A stretch of 5,734 bases of DNA, taken from NCBI GenBank assembly GCA_020438245.1, contig JAGQUY010000455.1:1-5734 (forward strand), read 5' to 3'. The position numbers and the translations under genes are program-made. Each line of letters begins with the position of its first letter. Positions within the stretch are counted from its first letter, which is position 1. The notes under the pieces were generated by a model that worked only from the letters and a program-made list of their open reading frames with translations, ran no database searches and was not told the origin of the DNA. Below, piece after piece: positions 1-5,734 of this stretch. Source of the stretch: Bacteroidota bacterium (GTDB lineage: Bacteria; CLD3; SB21).

Positions 1-833
1 ATCCAGAATACCACCGTCGACCAATCAAAGTGCAAATCGGCCAGCGCAACCATGAAAACTCTTCCAAAAGCCGCAAAGGCTGCCGCCTTGGGTCCCGTGG
101 CTATAAAGGCTGTGATGGGCGCAGGCGCACCCTGGTAAACGTCGGGGGTCCACATATGGAAAGGAATCAACGCGACTTTGAAACCAAATCCGATAAGCAG
201 CAATCCGGTTCCGACGAGCATCAACGGATCGCCCAAAAGAGAATTCATTTTGATATACTGCGTGATGCGCACCAGATCAAAACTCCCTGTTGCCCCGTAG
301 GTCAGGGCAATTCCGTAGAGAAAAAATCCGGACGCGAAGGCGCCCAGCAGAAAATATTTAAGCCCAGCTTCCAACGCTCGAACTCGCGCACGATTCAGTC
401 CGATCAGGATATAAAGACCGATAGACATGATTTCCAGCCCGAGAAAAATCACCATCAGATTTTGTGTCGATGCCATGATGATCATTCCAAGAGTGGACAG
501 TAACACCACGGAATAGAATTCACCCGTCTTTTGTTCGTCGACACCTCCATGGGTGATCAGACAAATCATTCCAACGCAAACGAGAATGATTGCGGAAAAG
601 GCGTTGGTATAACCGTCTATCGTCAACATGCCGCTGAAAATACGGGCATCTGTGTGCCACAACGTAATCAGACTGACAAACGCGGCTGCACAGGTGAGAA
701 ATGAAAGATAGCTGAGCCATTTGCGGGTACCGTGAAAAAAAACACTCAACAGCAAAACCAGGGCGGCCCCCAAGGTCAACAGGACTTGCGGCATAATGGC
801 CGCCATGTTTGTATCGGGAATGATGACTTCCAC
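1..833 (-). CDS. nuoN: NADH-quinone oxidoreductase subunit N, N-terminal part (3' end outside window)
   Basis: This is one of the three antiporter-like proton-pumping subunits in the membrane arm of complex I. Reading the minus strand from a GTG gives 277 codons without a stop to the window edge, so the last roughly 200 residues of a normal ~480-residue NuoN are missing. Hydrophobic helices are visible near residues 14-34, 38-58, 78-95, 105-144, 157-178, 203-224 and 239-262. Family signatures are present: IFLGLEIMS with Glu134, FGFKVALIPFHMWTPDVYQG with Lys219, and the ATGPKAA helix with Lys249. They fall within two positions of E. coli NuoN Glu133, Lys217 and Lys247, the proton-path residues. 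GTG at 833-831 is the first start-type codon after an in-frame TAA (851-849) and follows GGAGG. An ATG nine codons later has no ribosome site. The gene lies 15 bases after the Clp-like gene, which implies co-transcription and probably coupled translation. Confidence 0.95.
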   Translation of the reverse strand, partial: MEVIIPDTNMAAIMPQVLLTLGAALVLLLSVFFHGTRKWLSYLSFLTCAAAFVSLITLWHTDARIFSGMLTIDGYTNAFSAIILVCVGMICLITHGGVDEQKTGEFYSVVLLSTLGMIIMASTQNLMVIFLGLEIMSIGLYILIGLNRARVRALEAGLKYFLLGAFASGFFLYGIALTYGATGSFDLVRITQYIKMNSLLGDPLMLVGTGLLLIGFGFKVALIPFHMWTPDVYQGAPAPITAFIATGPKAAAFAAFGRVFMVALADLHFDWSTVVFW

Positions 834-848
834 AGCTCCTCCGGTCGT
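834..848 (-). promoter_or_regulatory. Ribosome binding site and short intercistronic gap before nuoN
   Basis: The 15 bases between the TAA of the Clp-like gene and the nuoN GTG contain GGAGGAG at 842-836. The GGAGG core sits four bases from the GTG, which is short but usable. This site decides the nuoN start: no other start codon lies between the in-frame TAA and this GTG. The spacing leaves no room for a terminator or a separate promoter, so nuoN expression should depend on the transcript that carries the Clp-like gene. Confidence 0.75.
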
Positions 849-3800
849 TTAATTTCCTCGCAAAATTACAATCTGATCTTCATGGCGTTGAACGGTAAAT
901 ACCCGGCAATCCGGGTTACTGATCATTACTCTGGACAGGGGCCTTGAAAGTTTATCTTCCAAAGACCGGTTCAAGCCTCTGGCGCCCTGGCGTTTCAGAT
1001 CAAGTCCTTGTACGCAAAGTTCAATCACATCGTTGTCGACGTGGATCCGAATATCCTTATCGTCAAAACGCCGGATAATCGCATCGATCTTCTGTCTTGC
1101 AATGTGTACCAACATGGCCTCGTCAAGCGCCCTGAACACGACAATTTCGTCAATTCGGTTCAAAAATTCAGGTGAAAAATGCTTTTTGAGGGATTCGCGA
1201 ATTCCTGCACTGACTTCTTCAAAAGCGTCAGTTTGTTCGCTTCCAAATCCCATTTTGGATTTACCGTAAATATGTTCAGCCCCCAGATTGGAGGTCATAA
1301 TCATGGTGGTATGTGAGAACGAAACGGTTTGTCCTTTTCCGTCGGTCAGACGGCCGTCGTCGAACACCTGTAAAAACATTTCGTAGATTTTCGGGTGTGC
1401 CTTTTCAATTTCATCCAACAAGATAACCGCACTTGGATCTTCCCGCACGGCACGTGTTAGCCGGCCTTCATCCTCGTACCCCACGAAACCCGGCGCGGTT
1501 CCAATCAATTTGCTCAATGCGTGCGAATCGTTGTATTCGGACATATCAATCCGCACCAAACGTTTTTCAGAGCCCTCCAACGCTTCGGCAAGCGCCTTTG
1601 CGAGTTCCGTTTTTCCAACACCGGTGGGTCCAATGAATAAAAACACGCCATCAGGCCGTTCCGGATTTACATCGAGGCCGCTCTTCGTCATTCGGACAAC
1701 TTCCGAGACTTTGAAAACTGCATCGTCCTGTCCGATAACACGTGCTTTCAATTTTTCTTCCAGATTCAGCATACTGCCCATGGCGTCAATGTGGATGCTG
1801 CTATCCGGAATTCGGCTGACTTGGGATACGGCCTGCACCAAGTGCTGATCCGTTACTTCCTTGGTACTCTTATCATCCTTGGTCCGCTCCAGACTGGCTT
1901 TTATCGACGCTCTTTCAAGGATATCGCAGGCCTTATCGGGAAAATATCTGGTCTTTATGTATTTGTCCGCCAAGTCATAGGTTGTGCGGAGCGCTTTGTC
2001 TTGCAGGGAAATATTATAAAACGGCTCAAGCTTTTGGCGCAGCGACTCCAACACCTTCATCGTATCTTCGCGAATCGGCTCCAGAACAGTAATTCTGGTA
2101 AATCGACGTTCAAACGCGCCGCTCTTGGAGATGTTTTGCTGATACTCTTCATCTGTGGTGGCCCCGATCAGTTTGAAATCCGGCTGAGTCATAAGCGGTT
2201 TGAACATTTCGTCCAGCCCGCCGGTCTCATGTGAACTGTAAGAGCCGGCACCCATCAGGGTGTGAAGTTCGTCGATAAAAATGATAACTTTGTTCTGTCG
2301 GCAAAATTGAGCAAGCTGCATAAATTTTTGCTCGAGAGTTCCCACGTAGCGAGTGCCGGCAACAACCGCAAAAACCTCAAGCTCAAACAGACGGTAGGAT
2401 TGCAGAATGTCGGGGACCTCTCCGCGGCTTATTCGGTGGGCCAATCCGTTGACCAACACGGTCTTGCCTACGCCAGGCTGACCTACAATGAGCGGATTCG
2501 CTTTGCTGCGCCGACAAAGCACTTCAATGATTTCCTGCAATTCCGCGTCGCGTCCGTAAATATCGTCCACTTTGTTTTCTTGAGCCAACTGGGTAAGGTC
2601 GCGAAGGAAATTCGGAACTCCGGAGCTTTCCACAACGCCGGTTCCTGAAAGATCCTGCGGGACACCATCATGGATTGGCGCCTGATATCCGGGGTCGATC
2701 TCGGTCAGTAAGTCATCGAACCATTTGTACGCAGGATCAAACTGTTTGCCTTCCTGGAGCGTCTTCCTGGCGAGATCGTCCTTTCCAAGTTTGTGGTAGG
2801 CCAATGCGAGGTAATAGTATCCATATGAATTCTTGCTTTCAATGGCGAAGGACTTGGTCAGAACCTCAATAGCCTGTTGATATCTTTGAAGATCACAGAA
2901 TACGCGTCCCAACTCCCTCATCACACGGGCGTTTTTCGGCTCTAATTCCAAGAACCGTTCAAACGATTTGACCGCTTCCTCCAGCCGGCCCAAATTCATC
3001 AAACTGTATCCGAAGTAGTCGTAGACGAAGGACTCACTGACTTTGTTTGGGTACGTCTTTTCAACCAAATCACACAACTGCTTGTCATCCCGGAGGTCAT
3101 AGTATAAAATTTCGAAAATGTGATGCATCGCCCAATTGTAAAATCCGGGGTCACTGATCTGATACTCTTTCATGATTTGAATGGCACGCTGCGGGTTGCT
3201 CAGTTTCCGGTACATTTCCTTTGCTTCATACGCCGCATTGCTGTCTCGACTGTTCAACGTCAACACGCGTTCGAAGTACAAAAGTGCTTCCTGCCACTGT
3301 GATTTTTCCTTGTGCAGCCTTCCCAAACTACGGAGGCTTTCAATGTTCTTGTCATCCAGCGTGAGAACTCGCTTGAACTGTTCGAGCGCTTCATCCACTT
3401 TGTTCTGCTTGAGATAGACATCCGCCAATCGATTGATCGTCTGAGTATCCTCAGGCCGGACAGAAAGCGCTTTTTGATAGTAAACCTCGGCCTTGTCATA
3501 CATCATCTTGCTTTTGAATAAGTTCCCCATCGCAAAATGGATGACATGGGACTGATCGTGCTGTTTAGTCAACTCCCGATGATACTCTTCCAGCTGTTGC
3601 AGATCCAGCGTCTCATCCACGATATGATCGAAGCCCTTGCCATAGGTATTCCCAAGAGCCATTCCATACAGATATTCTTTTGCCGCCTGGGTAAACTGGC
3701 CCATGGTGTCAAACACATCGGCAAGCAGGAAACGATGACCTGCATGGAAAGGTTCCAAGTGGATTGCTTCCTGGGCATGATATTGCGCTTTGTCATGCAC

Positions 3801-4202
3801 ACCAATAACCTGATAACACTCCGCCAGAGCATGGTGGTTTTTTGGGTCCTGAGGGTTGATATGGACGGCTTTTTCGCAACAAACAAGGGCCATCGCATCC
3901 TTGTGGAGCGCGTGGAGTGCCCTGCCAATTTTTTGATAGTCGCTGTCGAGCATGTATTTCTGGTCTATCAGGAATTGAATAAGGAATCCGGAGTCTTCGA
4001 ATTGTTGATTGGCGGTCAGCTTCAGAATCCGGTTGACCACTCCTTCCATATCCTTCGGACCCAGTAAATCCTGATACAAATGTCCGAACATCCCTGTTTC
4101 GGATTCAAAGGTATACAGACAATACGGACAATTGGAAAGCCCTACGACACTCACCTTTGCGCAGTTGGGACATAACAGATTTCTGTGCTCTGGTATCATC
4201 AC
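849..4202 (-). CDS. Zinc-ribbon/TPR/double-AAA+ Clp-type (Hsp100) ATPase located between nuoM and nuoN
   Basis: This 1117-residue protein has no signal peptide or membrane segment, so it is probably cytoplasmic. An N-terminal CPNC (11-14) and CPYC (25-28) pair resembles a zinc ribbon. About ten TPR units follow (roughly 88-189, 219-352, 390-492). From about 530 it aligns with ClpA/ClpC. D1 has Walker A GQPGVGKT (574-581), pore loop RYVG (618-621), Walker B IDELH (643-647) and arginine finger ERR (698-700). D2 has Walker A GPTGVGKT (858-865), pore loop GFVG (905-908), Walker B LLDEIEKAHP (928-937), sensor TSN (970-972), arginine finger NR (1015-1016) and sensor-2 GAR (1073-1075). The linker near 770-800 is short and ClpA-like, with no ClpB or ClpC middle domain. 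MGF (984-986) sits where ClpP-binding loops lie. The TPRs replace the usual Clp N-domain. It is very likely an ATP-driven unfoldase; its substrate is unknown and complex I is inferred only from position. The start is GTG 4202, or ATG 4199. Confidence 0.93.
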   Translation of the reverse strand: MMIPEHRNLLCPNCAKVSVVGLSNCPYCLYTFESETGMFGHLYQDLLGPKDMEGVVNRILKLTANQQFEDSGFLIQFLIDQKYMLDSDYQKIGRALHALHKDAMALVCCEKAVHINPQDPKNHHALAECYQVIGVHDKAQYHAQEAIHLEPFHAGHRFLLADVFDTMGQFTQAAKEYLYGMALGNTYGKGFDHIVDETLDLQQLEEYHRELTKQHDQSHVIHFAMGNLFKSKMMYDKAEVYYQKALSVRPEDTQTINRLADVYLKQNKVDEALEQFKRVLTLDDKNIESLRSLGRLHKEKSQWQEALLYFERVLTLNSRDSNAAYEAKEMYRKLSNPQRAIQIMKEYQISDPGFYNWAMHHIFEILYYDLRDDKQLCDLVEKTYPNKVSESFVYDYFGYSLMNLGRLEEAVKSFERFLELEPKNARVMRELGRVFCDLQRYQQAIEVLTKSFAIESKNSYGYYYLALAYHKLGKDDLARKTLQEGKQFDPAYKWFDDLLTEIDPGYQAPIHDGVPQDLSGTGVVESSGVPNFLRDLTQLAQENKVDDIYGRDAELQEIIEVLCRRSKANPLIVGQPGVGKTVLVNGLAHRISRGEVPDILQSYRLFELEVFAVVAGTRYVGTLEQKFMQLAQFCRQNKVIIFIDELHTLMGAGSYSSHETGGLDEMFKPLMTQPDFKLIGATTDEEYQQNISKSGAFERRFTRITVLEPIREDTMKVLESLRQKLEPFYNISLQDKALRTTYDLADKYIKTRYFPDKACDILERASIKASLERTKDDKSTKEVTDQHLVQAVSQVSRIPDSSIHIDAMGSMLNLEEKLKARVIGQDDAVFKVSEVVRMTKSGLDVNPERPDGVFLFIGPTGVGKTELAKALAEALEGSEKRLVRIDMSEYNDSHALSKLIGTAPGFVGYEDEGRLTRAVREDPSAVILLDEIEKAHPKIYEMFLQVFDDGRLTDGKGQTVSFSHTTMIMTSNLGAEHIYGKSKMGFGSEQTDAFEEVSAGIRESLKKHFSPEFLNRIDEIVVFRALDEAMLVHIARQKIDAIIRRFDDKDIRIHVDNDVIELCVQGLDLKRQGARGLNRSLEDKLSRPLSRVMISNPDCRVFTVQRHEDQIVILRGN

Positions 4203-4315
4203 TTGAATAGGCCTCGTTGAACTGATCCCAAAAAAACAGTGAGGTTATTAAATACCATGAGGTGAACGGTCGCAACGCCTCCAACTTGACCCCGAGGCAT
4301 TACGAAATGACTCAC
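4199..4315 (-). CDS. Possible 38-codon bridging small ORF between nuoM and the Clp-like gene
   Basis: A minus-strand frame starts at GTG 4315-4313, overlapping the nuoM stop as GTGA, and runs 38 codons to TGA 4201-4199. That stop overlaps the second candidate start of the Clp-like gene as TGATG. An ATG also lies at codon 6 (4300-4298). The encoded peptide has a hydrophobic middle containing TVHLMVFNNLTVFLGSV, which could be one membrane helix. Only a weak GAG lies before the GTG, and an open frame of this length arises often by chance. I do not recognise the product. The end-to-end fit with overlaps at both sides is the only reason to list it. Confidence 0.2.
   Translation of the reverse strand: MSHFVMPRGQVGGVATVHLMVFNNLTVFLGSVQRGLFK
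4203..4215 (-). promoter_or_regulatory. Ribosome binding site of the Clp-like gene
   Basis: GAGG at 4215-4212 lies 9 bases before the GTG at 4202-4200 and 12 bases before the next in-frame ATG (4199-4197). The spacing favours GTG slightly. An in-frame TAA further upstream, inside the nuoM to Clp gap, means no much longer N-terminus is possible. The two starts differ by one residue only. Confidence 0.5.
4247..4275 (-). promoter_or_regulatory. Candidate sigma70-type internal promoter for the Clp-like gene and nuoN
   Basis: On the minus strand TTGCGA (4275-4270; four of six matches to the -35 consensus) is followed after exactly 17 bases by TTTAAT (4252-4247; five of six matches to the -10 consensus). 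Transcription would begin near 4240, leaving a leader of about 40 bases before the GTG of the Clp-like gene. The gap is clearly richer in AT here than the surrounding genes. This rests on consensus matching only; the organism's sigma preferences are unknown, and a competing reading as a small coding frame exists. Confidence 0.35.
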
Positions 4316-5734
4316 GGCGTCTCGGCGCCCGGTTTAGGCGTTGCAGGAAGTGCTGTGCGTGCGGCTTTACCCCCATCCTCTTTCTGCTGGACGGCGGTAT
4401 GATAGCGTGTTAAGAACTTTTGCAGCGTGGCTTCCGTCTTGTCCGTAAACGACTTCGGATAAATTCCAATCCAGAAAATCATGACAAGCAGCGGAATCAT
4501 CATCGCGTATTCACGGAAAGAGAGATCCTTCAGTGATCTATTTTCCTCATGATGCACTTCACCGAAAATCATTCGCTGATACATCCACAGAAGGTAGACG
4601 GCAGCAAGAATGACACCCAGCATGGCGATCGTCGCATAGAGTTTTGCATGGGGAATGGTCGATGCAAAAGTGCCGAGCAGCACAAGAAATTCACCGACAA
4701 AACCGTTCGTGCCGGGCAAACCCAGCGAGGACAGGCATACGATCATAAAAACGGCGGAGAAGATCGGTACTATTTTCCAAAGCCCGCCAAAGTTTTCGAT
4801 TAACCGGGTGTGACGTCGGTCATAAAGCATACCGATCATAATGAACAACGCGCCGGTCGAGATTCCATGACCGATCATGATCAGCATGGCCCCCTGCCAA
4901 GCCTCGATCGACATGGCATAGACACCGAGCATCACAAATCCCAAATGGCTGACGGAGGAATAGGCGACAAGTTTCTTCGCATCCGGTTGAACCATGGCAA
5001 CCAGAGCGCCATAAATAATTCCAACAAGGGCAAGACCGATGATCCAAGGGGAGTACTCCGCGGCAACCGTTGGAAAAAAGGGAATACAAAATCGAAGGAA
5101 ACCGTAGGGGCCCATCTTAAGTAATATGGCAGCAAGGTTGACCGAACCCGTCGTCGGGGCCTCAACATGCGCCAACGGCAGCCAGGTGTGAAAAGGAAAC
5201 ATGGGCACCTTTACCATAAAGGCGAGAGCAAATGCCCAGAACAGAAGTACCTGACTTTCATACGGGAGTTTCAACGCATAGAAGGCATCCACCGCAAAAG
5301 TGTGCGCCGAAACCTGGACTTCGCCTGCCATAACCGCGCCGGTCTGAAAATACATATACAAGATGGCGACCAGCATGAAGAGACTGCCTGCCATGGTATA
5401 CAGAAAAAATGTGACAGCGGCTTTTATGCGCTCCTCGTGACCCCAGATACCGATGATGAGATACATCGGCACAAGCATGGCTTCCCAAAAGATGTAGAAC
5501 AACAGCATGTCGCGCGCGCAGAATACACCAACCATTCCGGCATCAAGCAGAAGCAATGAAATCATGAAACCCTTGATGTACCGATGAACACCTTTCCATG
5601 CCGCCAAAACGGCGAGCGGCATGGTAAACGTGGTGAGCAGTACAAGGAGCAGGCTGATGCCATCCAGTCCGATCGAGTAGTAGGCGCCCCATTGCGGAAT
5701 CCAGTCAAGATGCTGAGTGAACTGCATTTCCGGA
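4312..5734 (-). CDS. nuoM: NADH-quinone oxidoreductase subunit M, C-terminal part (5' end outside window)
   Basis: This is the second antiporter-like proton-pumping subunit of the complex I membrane arm. The frame stays open to the right edge: codons for Pro and Glu precede the first ATG (5727), and that ATG corresponds to an internal position of NuoM, so it is not the real start. Counting from that Met, Glu82 (FWEAMLVPMY), Lys173 (MVKVPMFPFHTWLPLAH), Lys204 (ILLKMGPYG) and Glu346 (GFVGEFLVL) match E. coli NuoM Glu144, Lys234, Lys265 and Glu407 with a steady offset of 61-62. About 60 N-terminal residues therefore lie outside the window, and all four proton-path residues are kept. About a dozen membrane helices are visible. 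The C-terminus carries a polar tail of about 25 residues (from QQKEDGG to GAETP), rich in Ala and Pro, beyond the last helix region. The next gene downstream is the Clp-like gene, not nuoN. Confidence 0.96.
   Translation of the reverse strand, partial: PEMQFTQHLDWIPQWGAYYSIGLDGISLLLVLLTTFTMPLAVLAAWKGVHRYIKGFMISLLLLDAGMVGVFCARDMLLFYIFWEAMLVPMYLIIGIWGHEERIKAAVTFFLYTMAGSLFMLVAILYMYFQTGAVMAGEVQVSAHTFAVDAFYALKLPYESQVLLFWAFALAFMVKVPMFPFHTWLPLAHVEAPTTGSVNLAAILLKMGPYGFLRFCIPFFPTVAAEYSPWIIGLALVGIIYGALVAMVQPDAKKLVAYSSVSHLGFVMLGVYAMSIEAWQGAMLIMIGHGISTGALFIMIGMLYDRRHTRLIENFGGLWKIVPIFSAVFMIVCLSSLGLPGTNGFVGEFLVLLGTFASTIPHAKLYATIAMLGVILAAVYLLWMYQRMIFGEVHHEENRSLKDLSFREYAMMIPLLVMIFWIGIYPKSFTDKTEATLQKFLTRYHTAVQQKEDGGKAARTALPATPKPGAETP

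Larger units (their letters stand above)
4203..4311 (-). other. nuoM to Clp-like gene intergenic gap (109 bases)
   Basis: This is the only sizeable non-coding candidate stretch in the window. It contains the putative promoter, an AT-rich near-palindrome (GGTATTTAATAACC at 4256-4243), a run of seven T residues (4236-4230) and the ribosome site of the Clp-like gene. I see no strong GC-rich hairpin before the T run, so an intrinsic terminator is not supported. Confidence 0.6.

Noticed and set aside
30..503. 157-codon plus-strand frame
   Set aside because: It lies opposite nuoN, whose minus-strand translation is unmistakable; the product is low-complexity polar sequence typical of an antisense shadow.
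520..720. 66-codon minus-strand frame
   Set aside because: It is an out-of-frame shadow inside nuoN. I first suspected a frameshift in nuoN here, but recounting the eight-T run restored one continuous frame.
3537..4067. 176-codon plus-strand frame
   Set aside because: It is antisense to the TPR region of a clearly coding gene, shows no recognisable domain and has no convincing start context.
849..4202. ClpB disaggregase identity
   Set aside because: The long coiled-coil middle domain is missing and an MGF loop is present, both unlike ClpB.
4230..4256. Intrinsic terminator (GGTATTTAATAACC followed by seven T)
   Set aside because: The inverted repeat pairs only at its three outer bases on each side plus an AT core, is not GC-rich, and is separated from the T run by six bases.
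5725..5727. ATG as the true nuoM start
   Set aside because: Conserved residues are offset by 61-62 from E. coli NuoM, and in-frame codons continue upstream to the window edge, so this Met is internal.

Overview
The window is a stretch of a respiratory complex I (nuo) operon, with every gene I can support on the minus strand. Read in the direction of transcription (high to low coordinates), it holds the 3' part of nuoM (open at the right edge), a 109-base gap, a large gene for a zinc-ribbon/TPR/double-AAA+ protein of the Clp/Hsp100 type, and the 5' part of nuoN (open at the left edge). The plus-strand reading frames, including long ones, are antisense shadows.

The striking point is the middle gene. 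nuoM and nuoN are normally adjacent at the end of nuo operons. Here about 3.35 kb lies between them, encoding a protein with an N-terminal CxxC...CxxC pair, about ten TPR repeats where a Clp N-domain would be expected, and two apparently intact ATPase modules. It has no long coiled-coil middle domain, and it carries an MGF tripeptide where ClpP-binding Clp unfoldases have their IGF/LGF loop. Its TAA stop is only 15 bases before the nuoN GTG start and in the same frame. The sequence therefore suggests co-expression with the two proton-pumping membrane subunits. My inference is that the protein is an assembly or quality-control unfoldase for complex I or its membrane arm. That job is not shown by the sequence.

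The 109-base gap before the Clp-like gene can be read in two ways. It contains a plausible sigma70-type internal promoter (TTGCGA, 17 bases, TTTAAT). It is also spanned exactly by a 38-codon frame that begins as GTGA over the nuoM stop and ends as TGATG on the second possible start of the Clp-like gene.

The organism is a bacterium with a NADH:quinone oxidoreductase-type complex I and moderate GC. Proteins resemble those of Gram-negative respiratory lineages (for example Nitrospirota, Nitrospinota, NC10 or Desulfobacterota), but I cannot place it more closely. No RNA genes, mobile elements, CRISPR arrays or strong terminators were seen.
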